64,000 nucleotides of DNA from positions 1,426,001 through 1,490,000 of the forward strand of contig JAHYIO010000031.1 of NCBI GenBank assembly GCA_020543525.1, given 5' to 3'. The translations under genes and the position numbers were made by a program. Positions 23,033 to 33,430 of this stretch are shown here, piece after piece. Numbering within the stretch: position 1 is the stretch's first letter; each line of letters opens with the position of its first letter. The notes below the pieces were generated by a model, which was not told the origin of the DNA, did not search any database, and was given only the letters and a program-made list of their open reading frames with translations. Source of the stretch: Coriolopsis trogii. Lineage: Eukaryota; Basidiomycota; Agaricomycetes; Polyporales; Polyporaceae.

Positions 23033-24821
23033 ATGTCTTCGACCTACAACTACACCGATTCTCCGAACGCGAACCTGGTAAGCCATGCGTCGCTCCTCGT
23101 CTGCTTGCTGTTCACGCTGTTCCACACGGTCAGCTGTGTTGCATCTGCCGGTATGTAGTCCCAAAGTCCATTAATGCCTCCACTCGCTAATACCTCATTC
23201 AGCTCTCCATTCGTCGACCCTTGCACCACTCGTACATGCTGCCACACCTTCTGCTACGAATGCATAGCTCAAGCCATCGCCATCAGTCACCAATGTCCCA
23301 TAGACCGCACTACCCTTTCGCTCCATGACCTAATTCCCGCAGATCCCGTCATACGCAATGTACGTCGCAGCTGCTCAATCTGCCATTTTGATGCTTTCCA
23401 CTGACACTTATGTCATCCTACAACAGTTGGTTGACGAACTGATTGTTAGCTGTCCTCGAGAATCAGCAGGCTGCTCATATACTTGTCAGAGACTCCTTCT
23501 TTCCGTCCATCTCAACGATCACTGTCAATACGTCGACGTGCCCTGTCCTCAAACACGATGTAAAGAGCGCATACTCAGGAAAGATATCAATCAACACCAG
23601 TGCTCCGTCACTTCTTCTCCTCCCCCGGATTTTCAGGTAGAGGCAAGTACGAGTTCCCGTGGTCAGCAGAAGGTATGGTTCTTCTCTCAGCACAGCATAT
23701 AGTCACCAACCATTCACTGTTAAGGTGTCTCCTGATGCTACGTCATCTTCTGCCCCCACTACCACGTCTGAACCGTCGGATGCTGGCGTCGATGTGGCTG
23801 CCGAGAACGCTATGTTGCGCCTCAGACTATCAGCTCTCGAGAGCGTTGTCCATACTCTTCGTACCGAAATGTTCGCAGTCAAGCACGCGCTAGGTCCATG
23901 GTACCGAGCGGACGTCCAGGTTCAGCCACTCGTCGAAGAGCAAGCAGGCGATCTCGAAGCATCATCCGAGGCATTTGAACGACAACTCGCCGAAGAACTC
24001 GCTTCCCAACCCATGTCCATCCCCTCAGGCACCCCATCGTCTCCGAGAGACCCGGCTGACATTGCCTCGTACTTCCCGCCTGCAGAAGAGACCTCAACTT
24101 CCAGACCGAGCAGACATCGCAATGCCTCCAGCGTGCCGCATATCCAGCCTCCGACCCCTGTAGGACAGACACATGCACCGATGCTACCTGCCGGAGGAAG
24201 CTCGTATCAGACCCCATATCCCAATCCATCTCCGAGCTCGGTGTATGCGCCTCCTGGCTTCATGCCCGCCCCAGGTCAAACGTCTGGCATGTCATTCGCT
24301 GCCAACTCTCCGGCTGCGATATCCATACCACCGCTTGACCCGACGACGCCTCTCCCTGATACACTCGCTAGTCTCCACTCGTCTCTGGTCACTACTGCTG
24401 GTGCCCTTGGTGCCCTCGCAGCGTCGCGTGGTGCGGAATCATTGCGCACAACAGAGGAACTTCGGGGGTTACGCGCAGCGATGCACGGTCTCCGTTTGCA
24501 GGTGCGAAGACACCCCGCTTTGTCACTTCCTTGTTTGACTCTGACCCATGTGTACGGCACACACACACGCATATGCAGGTACACGACATCCTCACGTCAC
24601 GTACGCACGTCGCAGGCACGGCCAATTCCGGCGTTGGGAGTAACGACGGAGACGGTAGCGAACCACCTCAGACGTTCAACGCGATGATGAATAGAGGCCC
24701 GGGATGGTTGGGATACGGTCCTCATCCGGGACAGTACGGTATCCCTCCTGTACATCTTGGCCACCCGTCCCCATTCGGTATGCCCCATGTCCCTCACCCG
24801 ACGAACATCACCAAGTTGTGA
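23033..24821 (+). CDS. RING and TRAF-type zinc-finger protein with a 17-nt exon
   Basis: Exon 1 (23033-23077) encodes 15 residues and exon 2 is only 17 bases (23134-23150). Exon 3 starts at 23203. Joined, they give NLLCCICRSPFVDPC, the start of a RING finger that continues CCHTFCYEC and CPID. After an intron, a TRAF-type zinc-finger region follows (CPRESAGCSYTCQR, HLNDHCQYVDVPCPQTRCKERILRKDINQHQC). The remainder has a coiled-coil segment (ENAMLRLRLSALESVVHTLRTEM) and a long Pro/Ser/Gly-rich tail ending at 24821. RING plus TRAF zinc fingers suggest an E3 ubiquitin ligase or adaptor; the MATH domain of true TRAFs is absent. Without the micro-exon the RING would lose its first cysteines. Confidence 0.82.
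23134..23150 (+). other. Micro-exon (17 nt) encoding the first RING cysteines
   Basis: This exon is flanked by introns 23078-23133 and 23151-23202, both GT-AG. It supplies the codons for LCCIC plus two bases of the next Arg, and its inclusion keeps the frame into exon 3. Confidence 0.7.
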
Positions 24822-26340
24822 AGCCGAAGGCGCCATTGCATCTGACGAGCCAAGCACCCGCCGCGTAGATACATTTCCATCGTATCCACAGAGCAGCGCT
24901 GGTTCCCGTCAGCGGACATGATATATGACCTTCATCGTATCCAACCAAAGTGCGGACTATGCCGTGGTTCACTCTCGTAGCTTTCGCCGTCCGGTGCCGT
25001 TCAATGCTTCGGTGCTCGCCTTGGCTGCATTAATCAGACTATCAGACGACATGCCAGACAAGCTCCGCCCTCAAGATCCCGCGCATAACCGGACGTCCTC
25101 ACTCCAATGCCATCCCATCTCCCCGCGCACTTATACCACATGGGGATTGGGTGATCCCGAAATACCGATGAACGCAGGGTCTGGCGGCTGCGGGTACGTT
25201 CTTCCATACGGAAGGAAGGGTCATCCCCGTTTGTTTGCGATATCCGTTCCCTTCGGACTGCAACGGGGATGGCGGCTGACGCCTTCTGGGGCAACCACCA
25301 ACGCATCCCCCATGCCGGCACGCCTGCACCGCCTCCGCGTTCAAGCTGCCCGACGCTCGACGCTTGGGCGGCGATCAGCGATAACGCTTTCTGACACTGG
25401 CAGTACCTGTTGCAGTCTTGGATCCGGAGGGCCACCCAGCGTGAAGTGCCAGACAAGCACTCAGCGACGATACCGGTCCGCACTCCCTGGTGCCTGAGGC
25501 CTGGTGCCCTGTGCTGTCACTCGTCGCTGCAGATCCACCCTCCTGAGACGATACGGCCCTGCATATAGTACGTCCGCTGCCACCAACTCTAATCACCCCT
25601 TGGCACACGCTCTCGCACCCTGTCCTGCGGGGCCGCTTCAGGAGGGGGCTTACTTAGCCTCCAAGTCTTGGTCAGGGCCCCCGCGCGGAACCTATTGGCA
25701 AAGTGAGGGGCGACACCGTGAACTTGACGGTGTGAACCGTCGGCGCAGATCCCTTCCCCTCGAGCTGGAGCACCACAGTCATTCAGTCACGCTCACGTCC
25801 ATCCATCATCGGTGTTGTGTACGCTCATCGGCCTCGATCGAGGTTCGATCAAGGGTTGGCGGCGTCGTAGAGCCGGGACCGAGCGCACGAGTCAGACACG
25901 TCGCCGCATTGCGCGGTCACTGCAGCACGCCTTCTGATGCGGTCTGCAGATACTGGGGGAATGGTGTCGGTCTACTGTACCATGGTGGTCGTGCTGTGCT
26001 CGATCGTATCCGAGCTGAGGGCGCGTCTCAGGTTGGGGAGGAACGGGCAGGCGGTTTCGTCAGTCGTGTACATACCGAATTCGCGTACTTGCACACGACG
26101 GTACTAGTGCGATTCGAACGCACTCTCGAGGTCCTAAATCCGTGCATCCTTGATTTACATGCAAGATCCGTTTGCGACGCAGAACACGGCAACGGTCAAC
26201 GGGCAACACGGAGTAGGAAGAGTTCCAACTTCCGTGGAAGGATTTCTGATTGATGACGCGCGAGGTCGGTTGGTACACTATGTACAGATTTACACTGTAT
26301 GTACAAGACACAGAGGCCAGATAGCACGCGCGTGTGTTGG

Positions 26341-26368
26341 GTCGGGGGATCCTACTAGATCCCCCGAC
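26341..26368. repeat. Perfect inverted repeat, 11-bp stem, 6-nt loop
   Basis: GTCGGGGGATC and its exact complement GATCCCCCGAC flank the loop ctacta. The stem is GC-rich and would form a strong hairpin in RNA or single-stranded DNA. No flanking coding sequence explains it. Confidence 0.75.
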
Positions 26369-26560
26369 GCCCGTGCACACCGCGGGAATGCATCTGGGAC
26401 TCGGGAGGGAGGAAGGAGAGAGAGCTGGACAGCCCTCCAAGGGCCGGAAATTAACACGAACACGAGGACCATACGTCGCCCGCTGCGTGGAGGTATAGAC
26501 AGTAACAAAAAAAGGGGGGAGTATACTGCACAAGGCTTCACCAAGGAAGTGGGGAAGGTG

Positions 26561-26580
26561 TGTGTGTGTGGGGGGGGGGG
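26561..26580. repeat. TG repeat followed by an 11-base G run
   Basis: A short (TG)n tract runs directly into eleven G bases at 26570-26580. It is a simple repeat that could be polymorphic or an assembly weak spot. Confidence 0.85.
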
Positions 26581-26967
26581 ATGAATGCCGAGTTACGCTA
26601 TGGCCACAGACCGAACCGTGCGAGAGAGAAGGGAGGGGGAAGGGGAACCCAAGGCCATGGATCGCGCGCGCGTGGGAGGGGTGGAGGAGGGCCTCCGCGC
26701 GGTTCTGGATCTGGGTCTGATGGCGGACTATGGGTCGCGGACGGAGGTGCGGGTGCGGGTGCAGTGGTTGCGTGCTGCAAGCGTCGAGGTGCCGTGGGTG
26801 GGGAAAATGTCGATGGATCCAGAACGGGGACGAGGATGCGGGATGCAGAACGCGGGATGCGGGAAATCGGATCCTTCGAACGGGCACGAACGGTCGGGTT
26901 CGCCAACTATACAGGTTCTAGTAGTATACGTATCCGAGAGCGGCATCGATATCACCGGACGGTCAAG

Positions 26968-27002
26968 GACAGACAGACAGACAGACGGACAGACAGACAG
27001 AA
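26968..27002. repeat. (GACA)n microsatellite
   Basis: About eight tetranucleotide units of GACA occur in a row with one interrupted unit (gacg). Confidence 0.9.
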
Positions 27003-27932
27003 CAAGATGCGAGCGAGCGAGCGTGGTCTGGGGAAAATAGGCCATGCAGGACAACGAGCGTGACGGCGGCCCACTAGTGGAGAGAACGAACTCGATCAAG
27101 ACGCGTACATGGCTGGAAATATAATGTATGTAGGCGGACTCCGCGTATCGATATCGGGACTGCTTGCTGAGGTTCGGCCGTCGAAGACCGTGGTGGACTC
27201 GGGTGGGTGGTGCGTGATATAACAGGGGTGGGCTGGGAGGGGGGAAACCGAACTGTATAGGTGTACACGGACGACGTAACCGTATTGTAGGAAATATGTT
27301 ATGGATGTAAATAGTTGAGAAAAAATGAGAAGATGGGAGACAACCGTGGAGGAGAACGTCCGGAAGTGTACCTTGGGGGAGGGAGAGACCGAATGAAGAA
27401 GCCGCGCGTGTAGAGACGGTGGAATAGACTGCAGGAACATGCAACACGGCTGGGTGTGTGAACGAAGCCCCCGACCGGGCCAGAAGGGTGTGTGTGTGGT
27501 GGTGATGGTCGGACGGAAGGAAGGGTCAACGACAGATGGGAGGAGCAATCAGATGACGGACGATTAAGGCGAGGGGTGTAAAGTGCGATCGTAGTAGCCA
27601 TGCGAGGACAGGGAGAGGTGCGTGCGAGACGAGCGAGGACGACGGTTACAAGAGACGACACAGACAAGCAGACCAGATGGGCGGGACAACAACAGCGCAC
27701 GACGAAGAGAGGAGTACACGATGGACGGAAGCCTCGAACGGACAACGCTCGGAGGGTTTGGTGGCTGGTGGTACAAGCGGAGCGAAATCGCAGACACGCT
27801 ATACAGCGGGCAGGACCCGACGAGCCCACACCAAAGAGGTCTGCAGTCAGGCTACATGGAAGGTCGGCGTTCGTGCGACTGACGGCCGTGGGCGGGCCAG
27901 ACAGGCGCAAATATGCCCGAGGTCCCGGTGGA

Positions 27933-30867
27933 CTACTGCATGTACCCGCCCATATAGGCCGCTGGTACGCACATGTGCGACAACTCGATGGCACCTGCCG
28001 CATACACTGGGTTCATCCCTGCCGTACCGTCCCCGGGTACGTGACCGTCAGGGGGGTACACGTACCCCTCGTACACGGTCGGAAAGTGGCCCATATGCGC
28101 CTTCGAATAATCCTGTCCTTGGTCTTGTGGGTGGTGGTACTCGTTGATGGTCCCATCTTGAGTCTCTGGGCTGTACTGTGGATATTGCAGTTGCGGGAGG
28201 TCGTCCTTGTTCATGTCGTACTCGTGCTCTCCTTGCAGCGCGTAAGCGAGTTCGCTCGAGGTGTTCGTCCTCATGTGTCCCTGACCGGGGCGGCCGCTCC
28301 CACTTGGCACGTTGGTATGTTGGGCGATGTCCTGAGCCATGGTGTGCTGACCGTGGCCGCTGCCGGCGGAAATCGTAGACGTCGATCCCGGAGAGGGGTA
28401 TCCTCCATCACCTTCAGAAGGCGAATGGAGCTGCTGCGACTGTTGGCCAGCCATTGCGTCCGGAGAATGCGACTGCATGTGACTAGGGTAGTTGCCCGGC
28501 GACAGATGAGAGGTTGATGAAGCATGTCGCAGCTGCGGGTGTTCGTGCATTCCTGGTGGCGCCGGAGTGCCGCCATTGCTCCCCACATCGAGCTCTGAGA
28601 ACATCTCTAGGAATGGACCGGAGGATGCGCTGCGATAGAGGAAACAAGACAGGGCAAGTCACCGTTAGCGCGCATACGCACTCATCGGCAACGAAACAGG
28701 AGAACAAAAGGACATGAACAAGGCGCATGGCCGAGATGAAGCGTGCTTCTGCATAACGCGCAGGGCATGTTAAAGAGTCGAACGCAAAACGGTACTCACC
28801 AACTCTCCCGCCGACTGGCGCAGATGTTCTCGTCTCCCTCCATGTGGCCTCCCTCGGACGTATATGCGCTCGTCCAACTCACCTCGCTCCCCGCTCCCAG
28901 ACTGGCAACGCTCCCGAACCTCGACAACGGCCCGGCACTGCTCTCTTCCGTATCCGCATCCGACGCTCCTCCCTCGCTCGCCCGCCTCGGCAACGACAGG
29001 AGTGGTGGTGATGAGCCGTTCGGCGGTGTCCCAGACGCCGAGTTGCTGGACGAGTTCGACGGCGAGTTCGCCCCAGGTATGAACGGGTTCCCGAACGAGA
29101 AGTTGGGCGAAGGCAGCGGTCCCGGTACGGGCGGCGCGATCGGACGTTGTGAGATCGCGAAGCCACGTCCGTCGTGCGGCCCAATAGCCATACTCATGCC
29201 GAAGCCGTCGCTGCCGTCCATCCCCGCGTTCATCTGATGGCCATGCATGCCCATGTTCATCTGGGCGTGTGCCTGCATGAGACCCAGTGCGCTACCGTCA
29301 ATCGAATGACGCGGCGCGAACAGATCGTAGCCCTGCCCTTGCGCGTTGTAGAGTGACCCGTGCGGATGGACACCGACGGCGATAGGAGAGATGTCATAGT
29401 GTCGCTGGTGCGCGAGCTGCGAACGCTGTGCGTGCGATGGAACGACGGGGAGTGAATGCGCGTGTTGAACAACGCCTGGGTGCATTGGGTGTCCCGATTG
29501 AGGTGCGGCCATGCGGGGAGCGAGCTGAGGACGTCTGATCATCTGCTGAGGGTGTCCCTCGTCGCTCTCAAGCAACGGCCCATACGAGTTGCCAGCCTGC
29601 CCGTTCGCGTTCGCGGCAACATGCATGTACGGATGTGCCATGATACGGTGAGGGCCCATGTCAGTTGACCGCCGTCGCGCAGAAGGGTCGAATCCGCGCT
29701 TCTGTAAACCACCCATCATGCCCATACGGGCCCCGTGACCGAGAGAAGACAGGGAAGTGACTGGAAGTGAGCCGCGCCGCTGATTGTAGAGGTCAGGCGG
29801 GGCAAGGTGACTCTGAGAATAGGACATGGCAGAAGGCGGGTGGGTAGAGAGACGGACATGGGCGTTCACGTGTCCCGAGATGTTGGGACTGTTGGCCGCA
29901 GAAGATGGTGGGTGAGGGGCACTGGATGGCGCAGACGGAGCAGAAGCCGAGGATGGTGCCGCCCAGCTCGGGAGGGGAGGAGCATGAGCGACAGAGGGAC
30001 GGCGGCTACCAGGAGCAGAGTTGGGCAGTTCGCTGTCGTCCGAGTTTGGGTGGGGACCATCGGATGGAGCAGAAGTCGGGACGTCCTCCGGGGCTGGATC
30101 CTCCGAACTGTGGGGCGGCAATGGGGATGGGGGAAGCGCGGGAGAGGGCGCGTCCTCGTCCTTGAGATCGTCGTCGTCGTCAGCGTCTGCGAGGGACGCG
30201 TCTGCAGCATTGGGACCGGAGGTGGACTCTGAATCAGGCTTTGAGCCGTTGGTGGCGGAGGCAGCCTCTGCCTTCTTCGCTTGCTGCTTTGTTTTGGCGC
30301 GGCGGTTCTGGAACCAGACCTGGAAGCGAGCAGATAGGGAAGGAGAGGAGAGATATCAGTCGACGCTTACACGCGCGAAAGAGGGGAGGGAGGCGCGTCG
30401 AGGTGGGCGGGGTCGGAGAGGATAAGGGAACGCACCTGGACACCGCGGGGAGTCATGTCGAGCTCTGCAGCAAGCTTCTTGCGGAGGGACGCGTTGGGCT
30501 TTGTGTCATACTTGTACACGCCCTCGAGGACCTTGAGCTGGGCGCGAGTGGTGCGCTTGCGATGCTTGACCTCGTTGGGGGTGTAGGGGTAGAAGGTGCG
30601 GATGTCGACCTGGGAAGGGTCCATGCCCGGGGGGATGAGGGCGGGGACGCAGGTCTGGTTCTGAGGCTGGTGGTGTAGGTCGTGAGTGCGGGAGAGATGG
30701 AGATGGTGGTCGTAGTTGGGAGCAGGGATAGGGAAAGGATGGTGGTGGATAGAATTCTGGGGGATGGAATGGGAGACGACGTGGTAGAGAGCGGGCTGGG
30801 AGTGTTGAGCGAGGGCGGAAGGATCGTGGGGTGGGTTGTCGAGAAAGGGGCGGGGATGGGGGAGCAT
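27933..30867 (-). CDS. Homeodomain transcription factor
   Basis: Three exons, 30436-30867, 28800-30319 and 27933-28629, sum to 882 codons plus stop. The homeodomain lies at about residues 98-157, beginning KHRKRTTRAQLKVLEGVYK and ending VWFQNRRAKTKQQAKK. The recognition helix keeps Trp, Phe, Asn and Arg of the WFQNRR core. Intron 1 (116 bases) falls between Gln and Val just before WFQNRR. The N-terminus before the domain is His/Pro-rich. The long C-terminus is low-complexity, rich in Ser, Pro, His, Met and Gln, and probably disordered activation or repression regions. Homeodomain regulators of this build (Hom1/Hom2 of mushrooms, Phx1 of fission yeast, Hoy1 of Yarrowia) control development or stress; which orthologue this is cannot be settled here. 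The ATG at 30867 is the first after an in-frame stop. Confidence 0.85.
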
Positions 30868-33430
30868 TTGTGAGTGGCCGACTGTAGAGCCGGCTTGGAA
30901 GAGAAGGCGGGAGGGAGAGAAGGAGGAGGAGGAGGAGGAGGGAAGAGAGATAGCAGTCGAGGGAGAAATGTTGGCGGGCGAAGACGAATGTCAGGGACAG
31001 CGGGAACGAGCGCGGGCGTCTGTTTGATGCAGCAGATGACCGGACTTGCAATCACTCTTTTGCGATGCACCAGGATGCCCCGTCTGCACAGCCGTGGATA
31101 TCGCAGGGGAGAGAGAGGCCGCTGGACAGAGGAGGTCGACGAGGTCAAATAGGCAGCGTACACGGATGGCGACCAGGACTTGTAGAGTGCTCTCCCACAG
31201 ATCGCCATCTTCTCCTTCCTCATCCCCAGCGCGAGCCCCCGTGACGGCCGTCTCTGCCTGCTGCTCCCACCGCGTCCCACACCGCTTCTGGCCCAGATCC
31301 GACTCCTCGCTCGCCCTCCGTCTCCCTCGGTCTCTTCCCCGCCCTCCCATCGTCCCCGCCCTCGCCGCCCAAATAAGGCAGTTCCCCCGCCACCACGCGA
31401 GCCCATGCATGTTCCGACCTTCTTATGGCTAAATACATGCTCGCACGCGTCCTCGTGGCGCGCCCTACGCTCTCTCTCTGTCCCTCCTTCTCGCCTCCTC
31501 CCCCTGCCAGCCTCTCCTCCGGCCAGGCAGGAGTCGTCTAGACACCCTCATGTATCCTCCGTACGCGCCCATCAATCCCTATCCTGCACATCCAGTGCCA
31601 GCCGCCAGGGCCGAACACAACGACCCCCGCACCACTCTCTAATGCACCGTTTACCTGACAACTCGCCCCCTTCGCTGTCTCAATGACAATCATCCCCATC
31701 GTAATTTCTGCTCGAGCCCGTTATGTCCTGACGACTGCGCACACACGCCCGTAAGCACAGCACGAGCATCACCAGTAGCACCGTACCTGGCACTAAGCCT
31801 CCGTCTGATCCCGCGAGTCCTCCTCCTCTTCGCCGCCCTGACCTGCAAACCTGACGATGGCGTAACTGTCCCGCCTGCCGCGACGACGCTATTCCATCTA
31901 CAAAACAATGCGCACGGACACCAGATACCGTCCTATCAACGCGTTCCTGGACTCGCGCAGTCGGAAAGAACTACAAAGCGGCCCACGGAGCACCGACAAC
32001 GGCTGCTACGGCATGAGCTCTATACACTTGCGCTACTTTGTTGCCGGGATGAAGACAGCCCGGAGTATCACCACGACGGAACGCCCCTCCGACTCTCCCT
32101 CCGACGTCAGCTCGTCCCCGATCGCCTGAACAGAGAGAGGGAACGTGTACGCTCTTACGCTCACCGCTTACCGCACCCAGCGCGGCCTTGGACGATCGCC
32201 CCCGCCACCATCACTCAAAACGCACCAAACTTTCTTGAGAGTCAAGCTCCTCGGGCGGCGGTTCCCCGGCCCGTACCCACGCCCACACTCAATCTCCTGA
32301 TCCCGCCCGCTCATTGGCTCCAAAAGCACCCGTCCGAAAGATGGCAGACGTCAGTCGGCTAACCCACCCTGACACCCTCTCCAGACGCCCATCGTATTGG
32401 ACGACGACAACGTACCCAGGTTTTTCTTACTGATAATGTTTAGACGAAAATCGACCCTTCATAACATGACACCATAATTGCGGTGCAGTACATGTACAGT
32501 ACCTGGTCGCGGTTCCCCCACTCTGCATCCGCGTCCACACGAGCGATAGATTATTGTCCAACCGCTCATCATTCGTAGCGCAACGTACATCGCAATATAT
32601 CTATCTCCAGTCCTACAAGCTATACGGGGAACAACTCCAACTTGATGACATTCACAAGCAACGAACCGAGAGCGCGACAAGACGACGACGACTAACAACG
32701 GATTCGACTTCATAGACAGACGAGAGACGAGACGAGGACGAGGACGAGGACGAGGGTGTTTGCAATCGACAGCACGAAAACCAAAATCATATCTAATGTA
32801 CCAACAATAACGCAAGACGAGGAACGTGATGAGATCGGGAACATGGACGGCGAGGACCAACGTGGTGTGTAGAGTCGTATGTAGAGTCGTAATCATCAAA
32901 CCGGGGGATTAGGGACTATTCGTGCGACCGGTAGGCCAGCGCAACGAGGGTATACATATCTGTCCGTCACGAACAGGGAGGACACTTGGATGTGGATGCG
33001 TGAATGCAGGGGGACAAGATGTATGTTTGCGATTGTATGTGCGAGAAAAGAAGACATGAACAGGGGCCATAAGCGACGACGACGTCGCGAATAGAATAGG
33101 AACAAGACGGGGCATGAGGGGTGCGTTGAGAGAGAGAGTAAAAGGGCATTGAACTGTGAACTGTTATTACATATCATGGACATTATCGTAACCAAGACCG
33201 GACTCGTCCGTGAACGCGCCAGAGTCACAGTGTGCAAACCAAGGAGCACGGCATACCTGGATGACTTAGACAAATAAGAGTAGAAAGGCATTTCGAGTGT
33301 TGAAAAATATGAAAAGAAAATGAAAAGAGAAACGCATAGCTCACGACAAAACAATGCATAGACAGCTCCGACCACATCCAACCCCATACACCTCGCGGAC
33401 GACCATGGAAGCAGGACAAGACGCGACACG
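30868..33430. other. Large 5' flank of the homeodomain gene and 3' flank of WEE1
   Basis: This 2.56 kb stretch lies upstream of the homeodomain gene. The minus strand next to the ATG is strongly pyrimidine-rich (CT tracts at about 30.9-31.0 kb), which is common around fungal transcription starts. The minus-strand open frame 32896-33429 lies directly downstream of WEE1, shows no domain and looks like 3' flank. A short GAC/GAG repeat runs at about 32725-32757. No other gene is seen, so a long leader or an extended regulatory region is likely. Confidence 0.4.

Larger units (their letters stand above)
24822..27932. other. Large intergenic stretch between convergent genes, with simple repeats
   Basis: This 3.1 kb stretch lies between two 3' ends, which is long for the window. 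No conserved protein could be read. The long minus-strand open frames (for example 26060-26887 and 26728-27447) are low-complexity with no domain. The stretch contains an 11-bp-stem hairpin at 26341-26368, a G run at 26570-26580 and a GACA microsatellite at 26968-27002. The part nearest 27.9 kb is probably 3' UTR of the homeodomain gene. Confidence 0.4.

Noticed and set aside
26105..26130. tRNA T-arm-like hairpin (stem GTGCG, loop TTCGAAT) on the minus strand
   Set aside because: No matching acceptor strand or D-arm and no cloverleaf could be found upstream; the hairpin alone does not make a tRNA.
26060..27447. Long overlapping minus-strand open frames in the gap downstream of the homeodomain gene
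   Set aside because: They are Ser/Pro/Arg/His-rich, lack domains and splice partners, and cover simple repeats; they look like chance frames in GC-rich DNA.
32896..33429. 177-codon minus-strand open frame downstream of WEE1
   Set aside because: It starts just after the WEE1 stop, has no domain and reads like 3' UTR.
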